DNA of 64,000 nucleotides, taken from positions 12,291,625 to 12,355,624 of the forward strand of contig OZ024856.1 of NCBI GenBank assembly GCA_964017155.1, given 5' to 3'. This document shows, one piece after another, positions 22,012-45,057 of this stretch (its first letter is position 1; the number at the start of each line of letters is the position of its first letter). Source of the stretch: Oasisia sp. SBJ-2009. Lineage: Eukaryota; Annelida; Polychaeta; Sabellida; Siboglinidae. The notes beneath the pieces were generated by a model. That model had not been told where the DNA came from and did no database searches. It was given only the letters and a program-made list of their open reading frames with translations. Position numbers and translations under genes: made by a program.

Positions 22012-23183
22012 TATTATATATATATATATTATATATGTTATATATATATATTTTTTTTTTTAAATGATATAGTATACATATATATATATTATATATTAAT
22101 TATTTTTTAAATGATATATATTATATATATAATTATAATAATATAATATTTTTATATATATAATATTGAAAAATATGACGATAACATTATAGTATATCAA
22201 ATGAATTTAAACAATAATAACATTTCAGTTAACATTCAGTGTGACATTGTTTCGTACTCAGTTAAACTTCGTTTGCAGGCTACGGCTGTGAGTTCAAGAA
22301 GCGCACGGGCCGTCTGATGGACGGGTGTGCCACCTTCTTCAAGACGCACAAGTTCCAGCTGCGATGCTGCGAGCCGGTCGAGTACTCGACACGCACCGTG
22401 AGCGTGCTGAACCGCGACAACGTCGCCCTGCTGCTCCTCCTGTCGCCCGTCGTCAAACCCTCCCTCAGTCTGTGTGTCGCCAACACCCACCTGCTGTTCA
22501 ACCCGCGCCGCGGCGACGTGAAGCTCGCTCAGCTCATGGTGCTCCTGTCCCGGATGGACCGGCTGACGTACCGCGGTGCGACCAAGCCGGCGTACGACCC
22601 GTCCATCCTGTGCGGCGATTTCAATTCGATGCCGCACTCGGACATATATCGGCTGCTCAACGCCGGTGAGCTGTGTTACGAGGGTCTCGTCACCCGCACG
22701 CTGTCCGGGCAGGAGCGGCCGGACCCGCTGAATCCGTACGAGAACCGTATGACGAACAAGGTGCTGCCGTCAACGATGGCCATCGCCGACCAGTGTCGGT
22801 ACATCGACGATCACGACAGCCGGCCGTACACGCAGGGGCAGGGGTTGGTCTCGCACCGACTCAACCTGCAGTCCGTCTACAAGCACGTGAGCAAGATGGG
22901 GGAGAAGGAGGTGACGACGCACCACAGTCTCACCAACGAGACGGTCGACTACATCTTCTACTCGCTCGCCGGTCCCGAGGCCGTGCCGCCCGAGGTAGAG
23001 GACGCCAGCGGACCGATGCCCACCGAGGAGGGTCCGCTGAAACTGATGGGGACATTGCAGCTGATGACCGAACAGGAGATGACGGACTTCGGTGCGATGC
23101 CGAATCAGGCGCTCTCGTCCGACCATCTTTTACTGATGGCAAAATTCCTATGGGATTTGAACTATTTTTCTCAACATAAGTGA
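19042..23183 (+). CDS. ANGEL: ANGEL-family EEP-fold RNA phosphatase/nuclease
   Basis: Coding exons are 19042-19621, 20078-20316, 21573-21642 and 22279-23183, with matching phases 1, 0, 1, and encode 597 residues. The EEP domain spans about residues 225-597. Asn232 lies in SYNVLAQ, Glu279 in ILCMQEV, the ANTHLLFNPRRGD block follows at about 364, then Asp410/Asn412 in CGDFNS, and Asp578/His579 in SSDH. These are the metal-binding and catalytic residues of the CCR4/nocturnin/ANGEL group. The DPSILCGDFNSMPHSD and NPRRGDVKL blocks favour ANGEL over nocturnin. Human ANGEL2 removes 2',3'-cyclic phosphates from RNA ends, and the same role is inferred here. Residues 1-193 are low-complexity and contain a duplicated IVERCGFGxG motif (about 139 and 167). 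Exon 2 starts at a NAGNAG acceptor (20075-20080), so one Ala codon may be optional. Exon 4 is much more GC-rich than its surroundings. Confidence 0.95.
21924..22165. repeat. (TA)n array with degenerate AT-rich tail
   Basis: A pure TA array at about 21924-22005 is followed by interrupted TA/AATA text. It lies in the last intron of the ANGEL gene, ending about 110 bp before the final exon. Confidence 0.93.
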
Positions 23184-25642
23184 ATCTAGGGCAACATCGC
23201 TGCTGTGGACTTAACAGTAGTTGGCAAAAAGCGTGCTTATCTCAGTGATTTCATACAGTTGTTGTGGCAATTAATTTTCTAACCTTACATTACCTTGGGC
23301 AAACTCTTCGTCTCCATATTTTACTTATTTTGTAGAATCTTAAGACGAAGGTTATTGCTGTGTTATGTTTTGCAATATTTGCTAAACAAAACTGTAAATT
23401 TTATCTTTGTTAATACGTGTATTTGTTAATGAATTCCATGTTTTTCATGGATTGGTTCAAGTTGTATGTGAATATGAGGCGCTGGAAATATCTGAAAGGT
23501 TTATGTGCAAAACCGATACGCCGTTTTTGAAATTTCACGTAACATGGACCAAATGTTTGGTCAACCACGTGCTATAATTGAGTTAGTACAATATATGTTT
23601 TATATCGAAAGATAACATATCGCTGTTAAATAACATGCACAAATGAGTTTGTAGTGTGTATATCGCGAGTTGTGTAACACATCTGCTCTAAACCTGGGTT
23701 TGTTATATGGTTCTCTTTGATTTCTGATTTTTAACTACGTTTTAACATGCGAGTAAATTCTCAGGTTTTTCTTCTCGGGTATGCTACCGCAACAGTCTAC
23801 GGGTCGAGCTGAACGCAACCGAGCGAGTCTCTTGTCGGATGATCCAGTTCAATAAGGCCTTGGATACCAGATGATGGTCGAAAGTCGTTGATGACATGGT
23901 CGACTCCCTGTTCCGGCACCACGCACTTGCATGTTGGTCACTGGTGTGTCGTGGAAATGGGTCCTTGATAATACAGCAGTGTATATTTGTGTTTTAAAAA
24001 GGCTAAATTAATTTGGCAATGTATTTTGTTTAAAGGGGATTTCCTTAAAAGCTCTTTAACTTAGTGAAACATGGTCTGGACGTCAATCGTTTGGTTCTGC
24101 GGTGATTTCAGTGATTCCTGTAGCGTATATTCTACTTATTTTGTACGATGCGCTAGAGGCGCCAGGGTCGTGGCCTGTCTACGAAGTGCTGCAAGAGAAA
24201 CTCTCAGGAGAAACAGAAACGCTGTCAAGTTCTCGAAATCAATGAAAGTTACGGATACATCGCATTACATCACTAACTCTCTGACCACTTTGATGTTGGC
24301 ATGGATAGAAAATTATTTTTGTATATAAGTCGACAAACTCCATGATGCCTTCTCAGTCAGCTTGCGACAAATGGAAGTTGTTTTCTCTGCTCGATGACGG
24401 CTGTTTTGTGGTGGTGTTTACAGGTTGTAAATTTATAAAGTTTACAAACCAAAGAACGTATGAAATGTCATCTGTATCATAACTGTATTGAACGAATGCC
24501 TTTGTGGAGATGAATTTTTGGGAATAAACTTATCACAACATTAGACAATCCATGGCAGTGTTATCTATTCGTTGATTATGGATGCGCACCCACCGTTTGT
24601 TGTCCTGCAGATGGAGTTCACACGAGTCGGCACACTCTTCCATGTATAGTATGTTTTGTACACCATGCTACACATGTTCACACGTTCGTGACCCTTTTAC
24701 TGTCTAGTACACGATTGTCCACTACTTACTGATGTCCAAGATTTTCATATTGCATCGTGAGTCGAAGACATAACGTTTCTTGACCTGGAAAATGCTATCC
24801 TTCTCTTTGTCATGATTTACAGATGCAAAGATATACATAGTTTATTACCATGATTGAGATACAATATATGTAAATTGGGAATGTTTGTTTGTGTCGAAGC
24901 ATACAGTTGCATCAAACATCTACGAACATACATTAAAATACAGTAAATAATAAATAGCTGATCACATTGTTGGATTTTTGACGAGATCGTTTGCGATTTA
25001 GACTTTTATTCTCAGAACGTACAGGTGTAAAGCATCGACAGAAAATACATATATTTTGACAAAAGTCACTGCAATATACATGTGTAGGCGCTGTGTATTA
25101 TTTACGGTGAAACAAGCATATTTTAATGTGAAATATATTTTAATGTGAAAAGCTCACTGCATGTTTGATTTTGCTAATTAAATACACCTATACAAAACAT
25201 CTTTATCAAGATGATAATTATGTACAGTAATAATTATAATATCAAACTTCACTCCTGTTTATTATGCGTGAGATCGCTTAACTGTTTGAATGGTACAGAC
25301 CATTTGACTTAGTCCATGTAACTACCACACTATTTATGCCATTGAATTGTACATATTTTTGACATTGTAAACTTGTTGACTTACTTATCGTTACTGCGCA
25401 TCGTCGACACGTATATATATATATATTCAGAAATCCCATTAAAATAATATAAAATATCTCACCCTTTGAGCAAAACTCAGCTATAAACGTACTCAGCTGT
25501 AAACGTATTCTAGTAATTCAATAAATGCGATAGTAGAATCACGCGTAAAAAGTGTATATAAACCAATACACAATTAATCCTAGAACAGCTGTCACAGAAT
25601 CTTCGCAGATGGCAAAACCCCAAGTCTTTTTCTCGGCACGCA
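23184..25642. other. ANGEL 3' region and convergent intergenic space
   Basis: An AATAAA at 24523-24528 is a fair polyadenylation signal for ANGEL, which would give a 1.3-kb 3' untranslated region. The vasohibin gene converges from the right. No other exon is supported; the 85-residue frame at 24071-24328 has no recognisable features. Confidence 0.5.
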
Positions 25643-35121
<9,479 letters not shown>

Positions 35122-36060
35122 CAGTAGTACTTAACTATACATTCGTCATTACGAGAACGCATAATATTTACACTTGACAACAGTCCACATCCAGAGGTGT
35201 ACATAAATCAATATACTAGTGTAAATTAATTCATCAGAAACCTAAGCTATGCTGCACCATAAAAATACCGATATGACTGTAAAAAATAAAAGATACCAAT
35301 ATGAGCTAAATCTTCGTTGCAGTTTGGTACATGATCGTCATTATGTTGTACTTTAAAGTTCATCTAATTAACGCATGGACACGGGCCAACTTTTCTTTTG
35401 AAATGATCAACGACAGACTCGATTTATTTATATTCTTCTGAATATTTGTTTAATAAGCAAACAACAAGCAAAATTACCTTCACGTCAATGTGTCGGTGTA
35501 TATATGCCACAATGCGTCACCTACATCGGCAATTTCATTCTGCCTATTTCTTCATGTCTTCAGTTTGATGCGGTGGCAGAAATATTCACCCGATCGAACT
35601 GGCGAAACTCGTTATTTGTTGCAGTATTGGCATCACTTCATCGAGGTAGCGTTGATTAAACGCGAGTCATTCCTGGTAATTGATATTCCCGTTCGTTTAT
35701 CGTTTGTTCTGACTCAGTGTACCATTCAAAATGTGTTCAATAAACGAACAATGTACAAATGTATACTGTTTCAGAAGGGTTAATCGAAATGTTTACATTG
35801 GATACATGTACAACTCCGCAGCAAAACCGCCTGATTTGGTTATAAATATAAATACATCTAACACAGCATAATATATAGAGGATACAATGCCACAAATAAT
35901 AGTATCACATAAGCTATTTTAAGTACTATTTAATGGCGACATAAGAGAAGTGATTAACAATAACTATTTTAAAACACTGGTCGGTGCGGGATGCATATCG
36001 ACCCATTTGGTAATTGATCTTCAGGTTGCTCGTTTAAAATAGTTGTTTACGCGTTAAAAC
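35122..36060. promoter_or_regulatory. Shared upstream region of vasohibin and ERG28
   Basis: The two genes are transcribed away from each other with 939 bp between their start codons. No other exon or repeat is evident here. A shared or bidirectional promoter is a reasonable inference, though no TATA or other fixed motif can be claimed. Confidence 0.45.
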
Positions 36061-39000
36061 ATGGAAATGTTGAGATGTTTGCAAGGCTGGATCGGAATCG
36101 TTGGTCTTATGGCATTTGGAAACACGATTTCTTGTTTCTATGACCATCAGTTCCTCGCTGACAGACTTTACACGGCGGTACCAGATGAAGGTGAACGATA
36201 ATACAAGATGTTCTCCCACCCCACACACATCGGGTTACAGTTACAAGATATAACGTACACACGCACACAACTAAGAGTACTGTAATCATACTAAGATAAC
36301 TACGGAAACCTTCCAGTTAACGGGTCTAAATTATTAGGGCCTTTACCAAATGATTTTACCAGCTTTTTTCGATGTGCATATATTCGGAATATTCCCGTAC
36401 AAAAAGTAAAAGTAGTCAGATATATATATATATTTTTATTGTGTTTTAGGTCAATTTAATACATTTGAGTCAACGTAAAAAGCCGATGTCAAAGAGTGAG
36501 CAGTTAGCGCATCCTAGAGGCATCTGAACCCAAAAGGCGGTGTCTTGCGATTTGCAGATATGTTCCCAAATCTAAGGCTACATCATTAGTTTGTTTTCTG
36601 TATAATGTGACGGTCCGATATTGCACAACAACAAATCGGCTCCAGTCTTGTATAAGTTCTTTATTGTGGACTAACTTTTGGACGAAAATTGAAATAAAAA
36701 TAAAACCTAAACAAACAAACAAACATTGTGTCAGTCTAGTACTAACAATACAAATATACATAGATACAATATGATGTATATAAACACATGTCACATAGTA
36801 TGCATACAAAATACATAATGAATCCAGTATATTGTTATGTAAAGATATATAATGGTAAGACAAGTTAAACCATGAATACATAAGTAGGTAAATTAACAAT
36901 CACCAGTCTGTGCATCTAACAGATGCAGTAATTACCTAATCTAACTATAATGACCATGCTCACCCCAACACTGCTCTAGAGACTCCTATGACTCTCACAT
37001 CATATGTCAATCATGTGAGGTCTGGCTCCTTCCTGCAATAACATGATGCAACATGTCATTTATAGCAGAACATAAGATAATTACTCAAACAAATATTGCA
37101 ATTCCATACTACTTCATATCATTATCATATATGCAGTTCTAATTTACTACACAGGATACACACAAAATGACCTGTTAAATGTCTGGACCCAAGCCTGGCC
37201 AGTGTTTTCACTCTAGCTAAGCTTCCCAGGGTGGCTCCCATCTTGTTGTCAAGTGTCAGTCAGCCTCTAGGGAACTTGCCCTGCACCCTACCCAGCTAAC
37301 CACATTAATCATGGAGTCATTAGTGACCACTGGGCAGCTTCTGATACTGACCACTTAGCTTCATAGAACACATACTATTGCTAAATACATAATATGGTGT
37401 GTTAATCTAATAATGTAGATTATAAGTACCATAATACAAAACACAGTATCTCACTAAACATGAGTAAAACTATGGACTATGCAAGTCATATCACCAGCGA
37501 GATACAAACACTTTAAAACTCATTAGGACACGCCCTACTGTTTACATGCAGCCTTCTTGCCTTGCCTATCCCGTAGTCTCAGTGGACCGTTGGGGCACCA
37601 CAGATGACTTGGCAACCAGCTCCCTCCACTCCTCTCGTCTCTCGGCTTTCCTCATGGCGGCGCCCAGTGTCAAGCCCGTCCATTCCGGGATGTTGTCTTC
37701 CCATCTCTTTCTCTGCCTGCCTCGTCTTCTCCCTCCTTGGACCGTACCTTGCATGACCGTCTTGGCAAGCCCTGTTGATCTTGTAATGTGGCCGTACCAT
37801 CTCAGTTTTCGTTGTTTAACTGTGGTCAGGAGGTCTTCGTGCGGTCCAATGGCTTGACGGGTTCTGTTTCAGACCTCTTCGTTGGTGATGTGTTCTCTGT
37901 ACGTGATGCCGAGGAGTTTTCTGAGGCATCTCATCTCCATGGCCTGTATCCTTTTCTCGGTTTCTGCTGTTAATGTCCAAGACTCACAGGCGTACAGGAA
38001 TATGGACATGACTAGGGAGCGCATCAGTCTGATCTTTGAGCTGAGCGCTATATTCCTGTCATTCCAAATGGTCTTGAGTTTGGCGAGTGCTGCTGTGGCC
38101 TGGGCGATCCTGGCGAGAATTTCAGGTTTAGATCCTTCATCTGTAATGATTGCTCCCAGATATTTGAATCGGTTGACGCAATCTAGTTTCTCGCCGTTGA
38201 CCCTGATGTCAGTGCTGAAGCCATTGGTGTTGTTGGTCATCAGTTTGGTCTTTTCTGCATTGACCTGCATGCCGAAGGCTGTAGAAGTCTTATCAATGCG
38301 CTCCACCAATTCAGCTAGCTCGTCTTCCCTTCCTGCCAGTGGGGGTAAATTCCAGCATCCTGGGGTGCTGGTTCAAAGCAATTCTCCATATATGGTGACA
38401 ACCCTTATAACTAAATAATTGCTTAAAACATCCATCCCAAATTAGATGTGTTAATGCACAGTCTTCCACTTCACAATGTGGTACAATTATAAAGAGAAAA
38501 TAATACTTTAAAAGTATTATTGAACAAGTTGACACTTACCAACATTAAATGTCTCATCCTTGTTGTTCGAAACCCGAGCCAGCCTAGCTCACAGCTGCTG
38601 GACCAAGGCTTGGTCAAACACGTGACAGTGTCACAGAGATATATAGTTTATCTAATAACGTTGGTAAAACTTATTAATCGATGATTATAATTATTTAAAT
38701 AATTATAATCCACACTTGGTCATTAAATCATGAAAATGAAGTTTCACAAAATAAAGACTACACTGTAACAATATCCATCACCACTGGTGCTGCTATATTG
38801 TGGTTGGTAGCAACATTAAGATGTAATTAAGATATGTATTTTCTCTTAATTAGCCTGCCAATGCATATTATAATATAATTATGAATATGTGCATGCATCC
38901 AAACTACTACCTTACAACCTTCCGAGCTAAATGTCTGCCGTCTCGGTAGACACTAATTCTACTCACTGAATCTACAAACATTCACAGTTTGCACAGCTCT

Positions 39001-42000
39001 TCTTCAACTACTTGAACAATTCTTGACAGTCTGCAGACAATCGATTTACGAAAGGAACGAAAATGTATGCATCAGTTTACGAAAGGAACGATAGGTTATG
39101 CATCTGTTTATGAAAGAAACGAAAGTTGATGCAGAAGTGTCAAGAATGTTCTTTCGTCTGAAATTCTTCTTGTTCGTCTTTATCCCACCGAGCAAAGCTT
39201 TAAGCGGAGCTGTGGTCTTGGAAAATCCAGGTACCATTTGTCTATAATACCCAGCAAGTCCCAAGAAACTCCTCAGCTCTGTCTCGGAGGTTGGCCAACT
39301 GCCTATGGCCTCAGTCTTCCGTTCTCTCAACACGTTTTGAGAATCGCCGCAACACATTGCATCTTAGAAGATTACGGGAACTTATTCATTCATTAGCTGC
39401 TCTCTGGACATTATTTAGAGAAACTCGTCTCACACTACGAGCATTCCTACTCCCTGGGCCTCTCTATCAAGTGCAACAAGATCTGGCTAGAAGTAACCGA
39501 AATGTGGTACGCTGAGCCCATTTGCTGCTATGAGATGTAGAACTGTGTTAACCTGTATCTGGATCAGCCAATATCCCCCTGGTTCTAAGAATCGACTATT
39601 CTGTCACCACTGATACGTACCTCTGATCCTACAACAAACACCTTCTTTCTACATCTCCTTGATAATTGCCTCTGGACAATAACCTATTGCCCTGGAGTAA
39701 ACCTTTTCCAAATCAATGCCATCTGGCAAGCCTAAGACATCCCCATCCCATGCACTAGGTCTTGTTTTAACAAGTCTAGCGCTCCTCTTGTGCTCGGCGC
39801 AACTGAGCCATGTTAACAATAGTGACATTGCAGCTAAAAACGAATCTATACTGACAGATTACTACAACATTAACACAGAACAAGCATGACATTCCGCATG
39901 CCCGGCAGTTAATAACATTCTAAAACATTCATCAACTTAACAAGATGGTAGTTAATAACGTTCTAAAACCATTCATCAACTCAACAAGTGCATGGTCCTG
40001 CCTGGATCAGACCAGTCCATGGAAACGTTCAAACAGTTCATTGCTGACACTGTTGTAGATCACCGGTTGTAGTCATAGTTCTGCCATGGTCTCGAACAGT
40101 TCCTTATTAACACTGTTGTAGATCATCGGTTGTAGTTGTAGTCGTAGTTCTGCCATGGTCTCGTTCTCCAGGTGTTTTCTTCCGTGCATGTATTGCCAGT
40201 GTTGGGGTTTTTCCACAGCCACAACCCTGCTCGCAGCGCCAAATTGTGACGGTCCGATATTGCACAACAAATCGGCTCCAGTCTTGTATAAGTTCTTTAT
40301 TGTGGACTAACTTTTGGACGAAAATTGAAATAAAAATAAAACCTAAACAAACAAACATTGTGTCAGTCTAGTACTAACAATACAAATATACATAGATACA
40401 ATATGATGTATATAAACACATGTCACATAGTATGCATACAAAATACATAATGAATCCAGTATATTGTTATGTAAAGATATATAATGGTAAGACAAGTTAT
40501 ACCATGAATACATAAGTAGGTAAATTAACAATCACCAGTCTGTGCATCTAACAGATGCAGTAATTACCTAATCTAACTATAATGACCATGCTCACCCCAA
40601 CACTGCTCTAGAGACTCCTATGACTCTCACATCATATGTCAATCATGTGAGGTCTGGCTCCTTCCTGCAATAACATGATGCAACATGTCATTTATAGCAG
40701 AACATAAGATAATTACTCAAACAAATATTGCAATTCCATACTACTTATACTACTTCATATCATTATCATATATGCAGTTCTAATTTACTACACAGGATAC
40801 ACACAAAATGACCTGTTAAATGTCTGGACCCAAGCCTGGCCAGTGTTTTCACTCTAGCTAAGCTTCCCATGGTGGCTCCCAGCTTGTTGTCAAGTGTCAG
40901 TCAGCCTCTAGGGAACTTGCCCTGCACCCTACCCAGCTAACCCCATTAATCATGGAGTCATTAGTGACCACTGGGCAGCTTCTGATACTGACCACTTAGC
41001 TTCATAGAACACATACTATTGCTAAATACATAATATGGTGTGTTAATCTAATAATGTAGATTATAAGTACCATAATACAAAACACAGTATCTCACTAAAC
41101 ATGAGTAAAACTATGGACTATGCAAGTCATATCACCAGCGAGATACAAACACTTTAAAACTCATTAGGACACGCCCTACTGTTTACATGCAGCCAGTGGG
41201 GGTAAATTCCAGCATCCTGGGGTGCTGGTTCAAAGCAATTCTCCATATATGGTGACAACCCTTATAACTAAATAAATACTTAAAACATCCATCCCAAATT
41301 AGATGTGTTAATGCACAGTCTTCCACTTCACAATGTGGTACAATTATAAAGAGAAAATAATACTTTAAAAGTATTATTGAACAAGTTGACACTTACCAAC
41401 ATTAAATGTCTCATCCTTGTTGTTCGAAACCCGAGCCAGCCTAGCTCACAGCTGCTGGACCAAGGCTTGGTCAAACACGTGACAGTGTCACAGAGATATA
41501 TAGTTTATCTAATAACGTTGGTAAAACTTATTAATCGATGATTATAATTATTTAAATAATTATAATCCACACTTGGTCATTAAATCATGAAAATGAAGTT
41601 TCACAAAATAAAGACTACACTGTAACAATATCCATCACCACTGGTGCTGCTATATTGTGGTTGGTAGCAACATTAAGATGTAATTAAGATATGTATTTTC
41701 TCTTAATTAGCCTGCCAATGCATATTATAATATAATTATGAATATGTGCATGCATCCAAACTACTACCTTACAACAATGCTGATTTATTTGTTTGAAATC
41801 TGTAATGTTAATTGTTTTTATTTTGAATTTGCAATGCGTCTTTGCGGTCCTGATGTCTCTGTGATGCGCTAACTACTCATGTCCTCTGACATTGACTTGT
41901 TCACGTCAACTTGACGACAGGATTAAATTTATCTAAAACTCAATTTAAAAAAATACATATCTGACTTCTTTGTACTGGATGCTATGTAGAATGATATTCC

Positions 42001-44661
42001 GAACACAGACACATAAAAATATGGTAAAACCGTTTTGAAAAGACCCTAATAATTTAACTAGAAGATTACCATAATTACTCTACACTGTTGTAAATACAAA
42101 CAGTTTATTAGCTAGAGACAGGTGCCATCATGTTAACGCTTTGTCAGATTTTTAAGGAAACTGCACCTTAGCTTCATTAAAGGCTTAGCCTGCTGTTAAA
42201 TTAGCCTAAGGCAAAGGTAGTTTCCTAAGCCATAGATTTTCACAGTCATGGTATTGATATGCTGATCAAAGGCACATACATTTGGCCCTTAAAATGCACA
42301 CATGTAGGGTGCCAATCAGTATTTACCTACCTGGCTAAGCATGATATTGCATTTATGCAGCCACAGGTTCATGTTAACAAAAAATCACTACGCCAACTAC
42401 AATCTTCCTACCAGACATCCTTCCTACCAGACATCATGATACTGATCTATTGTACTAAATTCACATAAAATATTTTTTTCAGATAACACAATTCTTATGG
42501 TACTACCTGGGTCCTTCCTATGTGTCTGACCAGGAAGTCTAACAGTGCTGTGACCCCTGCATCAAGCTGAGTAAAGACTTATCGTAGCTGAGTTGTGTAA
42601 TAGACGTTATGTCCTAAGTCATTTATGTCCAAAAAATGTGGACAATATGTCCACCAAAAAGATAATAAGTAATGTTTAGAATGTGCAAATGACCTGAAAT
42701 GTTCCACAAAGAGTATAACATTGGAACTAACATCCACTCATCTGATGTTAAGACGTATATGAGAAAAACTACATATAAAAATAATAAAAACTTTTTAAGA
42801 TATATCATCTAGGACATATGTGACTTGGGACAAATTTCCACAGGTCGCTGAATACATGTGTAATAAACTTACGGTTCCTGGATATTTGCCACCAAATGTA
42901 AAAAGGACTACCCGGGTAAGTCCACAACCATGGAGTAGCTCAAAGTAAATTAACCAACAAAAGCTTTATTAATTCTCACCATAGATTACCAACATTCTTC
43001 TAACAAAGAAAAAAATAAATACATCTTGCTGGACAGTCAACATTAAATTTACGTAATTATGTTGTGCAATTGATGATTTAAAACAAACTGTCGAGTGTAT
43101 TCATCATCCAGACATTATTTATATTTCAGTAAATGGACTTACGGCCAGACTCTTTGGTGTGTGGACAATGCTGTCAGCTATTCTACGTCTCTATTGTGCC
43201 TTTGACATCCACAACAAGTCGTAAGTCTGTGTTTCTTTACCCACGTTTACTTATGTTCATACTGTTGCATTACACATATCTATACAACAAACTTTTCAGC
43301 ATCACATTTTCACTTTAACATATTTAACTCCCAAATTTTTATGAACTCCACATCGTGTGTTATTGGTTGGTCACAGTGGTGTATGAAATGTCAGTGAGGT
43401 AGACAGAATAGTCATTACAGGTGATATATATATATATATATTTCTATATATATATATATATTGTATAAAATGTATATAATATATATGTTTATATATTTAT
43501 ATATATGTATATATACATATACAAATACATATATACCATGGTAAACGCTTAATTTTCGTAAACGTAACAATACATTGAGTAATAAACATTTCGGCTTCTC
43601 AAATGCATCGCAAGTGTCTTGTATAGTTTGTATTTAGAAATGGAGGAAACATCATATTGGTTTAATTGTCGCAGTGTGATTAATTTATGTTGCTCATTGC
43701 AATATGTCGTTACAGTTAATGCCCTTCCTTTGCAGAATCTACAACCTAACACTGGTGTCATTCTTCCTGGCTTTGATACACTTTGTGTTGGAAATTACTG
43801 TCTACAAGACTGCGTATTTGACTGTGGGTGTTCTGGCACCATTGATCGTATCAAGTATGTTGATTGTTTTATCGTGACATTTAAATGTTACCAAAACACA
43901 CACAGACATTTAGTATTATGCACACTGTAAACTAATAAAAAAATCCTATAATTGTTTGCTGGGGTGTATTATATAGTTAAATAAGTTAATCACATAAACT
44001 TATTTTTGGCAGATATTTTATTTGTTTGGTTCCAGCAGCCTTCTGTTATTTAAGTAATCCATCATTATGCAACATAACATAATTCAATACGAATTGTTGT
44101 AAAATGTTGGCTATTATGCTGTACAAATAATGTAAAACATGTTATATATAATAGCGTTAAAGAGGTAATGAATTTGATTTTAAACAAAATTGTGGGTGGT
44201 TCAGACTGGGGGAAGCAGCGTGTGTCTCTACTCGACAACAGTAGGACTTGGGAGGCTCAGTAGCTCACAATATTTATTGTGCAATGTCAAACATGACAAC
44301 CCTAAATGTAATAAGACATACAAGTTGTAGCGGCAAATGAAGAAAAAACAAACACCCACAAAATTGCGTACTGCAACTGCTAAAATGTAATTACTACAAG
44401 CTCAATTCCATGCAAAAACCATAGACTTCGCAATGCTGGTTGAAACAGTTGAATAACAGAACGGTTTTAAAATAATATTTAATTCAAGTTGGAAATTAAA
44501 ATGTTAGTTTCATTTAGCCTTTAATATTGTTGTTTGTTTTGGCAGGTTGTTCAATTGCTTGGATGCTGATTGGATACCATTATTTAACTGAACCATCAGA
44601 GGCGGAGAATGAGGACGAGATGATGGGGATGCTGAAGAGGAAGAAGAAGAAGGCACAGTGA
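36061..44661 (+). CDS. ERG28: ERG28 sterol-biosynthesis scaffold protein
   Basis: Four exons, 36061-36190, 43130-43220, 43736-43854 and 44546-44661, with phases 1, 2, 1 that join exactly, encode 151 residues (human 140). ERG28 is an endoplasmic-reticulum membrane protein that tethers the sterol C-4 demethylation enzymes. Exon 1 has a hydrophobic segment ending MAFGNTISCFYDH and then LYTAVP. Exon 2 reads VNGLTARLFGVWTMLS and CAFDIHNKS. Exon 3 has IYNLTLVSFFLALIHFVLE and VGVLAPLIVS. Exon 4 has SIAWMLIGYHYL and a charged, Lys-rich tail. About four membrane spans are expected. Each block aligns in order with the known family. Intron 1 is 6.9 kb and contains an antisense LTR retrotransposon. The gene is head to head with vasohibin. 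Confidence 0.96.
37554..38334 (-). pseudogene. Non-LTR reverse-transcriptase fragment nested in the left LTR
   Basis: The left LTR is split here; the right LTR runs straight through (GCAGCC then AGTGGGGG). On minus, 38309-37869 encodes FGMQVNAEKTKLM, RFKYLGAII and SIFLYACESWT, and 37754-37566 encodes GRRRGRQRKRWEDNIPEWTG. These are the thumb and C-terminal signatures of RTE/CR1-like LINE proteins. The two parts are in different frames, so it is dead. GCC is present on both sides of the insert. Confidence 0.9.
39046..39357 (-). pseudogene. Gypsy pol fragment (reverse transcriptase/RNase H junction)
   Basis: About 103 residues, with the conserved ELRSFLGLAGYYR and APLKALL blocks that follow the reverse-transcriptase catalytic core. 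The frame then degenerates. It is the only clear coding part left between the LTRs. Three copies of a roughly 38-bp repeat (TTTACGAAAGGAACGA type) adjoin it at 39038-39128. Confidence 0.85.
41774..43129. other. Rest of ERG28 intron 1, no gene seen
   Basis: AT-rich intron sequence to the right of the LTR element. Includes a 14-bp duplication (TTCCTACCAGACAT) at about 42405-42433. Short open frames show no family resemblance. Confidence 0.5.
43423..43540. repeat. Interrupted (TA)n array
   Basis: Degenerate TA/ATAC array in ERG28 intron 2. Confidence 0.85.
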
Positions 44662-45057
44662 CTGACCACAGATACATGGAGTTGTTATTTCATGAATATC
44701 ATCATCACCCAAAGACTAACATTTGGTCATACACCTGTACTAGTAAGATTTTTTTCAAGATTGTCAACATTTATTTCTTCTTAGAGTGCATATTAATTCA
44801 TAATCCTCCCATCCAAATTAATTAATACTTTAGAATTTTGATTGTTGTCAAGACTGAACATCATGTATATGTATATGAATGTATTATGACCCTATATAAC
44901 ATGCAAAGGACGTATAGTAACAACAATCACTCATGTTAGCAAACATTTATTTACAGTCAACTATTATTATGGAATTCACAGGCAATCATTTATTTACAGT
45001 CAACTATCATTATTCACGGACAATCAACATTTTTATAATTGACTACATTTCCATATA

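Larger units (their letters stand above)
36606..41773 (-). mobile_element. Ty3/gypsy-type LTR retrotransposon, internally deleted
   Basis: Two direct repeats flank a 1.3-kb centre: the left LTR (36606-38916, interrupted) and the right LTR (40245-41773, 1529 bp). Read on minus, the LTRs run TGTAAGG...CCGTCACA (TG..CA). Next to the right (5') LTR, a TGGCGCTGCGAGCAGGG sequence on minus fits a tRNA primer-binding site. The only pol remnant is at 39357-39046 on minus (ELRSFLGLAGYYRQMVPGFS, the end of reverse transcriptase entering RNase H), typical of Ty3/gypsy. The LTRs differ at only a few places, so the insertion is young. No target duplication was found. It lies in ERG28 intron 1, antisense to the gene. 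Confidence 0.9.

Noticed and set aside
22236..23179. Minus- and plus-strand frames of up to 168 codons overlapping ANGEL exon 4
   Set aside because: Shadows in GC-rich coding sequence; the 22317-23183 frame carries all EEP motifs.
37882..38418. 178-codon plus-strand frame
   Set aside because: Shadow of the minus-strand reverse-transcriptase fragment.
36606..41773. Segmental duplication as the explanation of the repeated 1.5-kb block
   Set aside because: The TG..CA ends, the adjacent primer-binding-like site and the gypsy pol fragment between the copies fit LTRs better.
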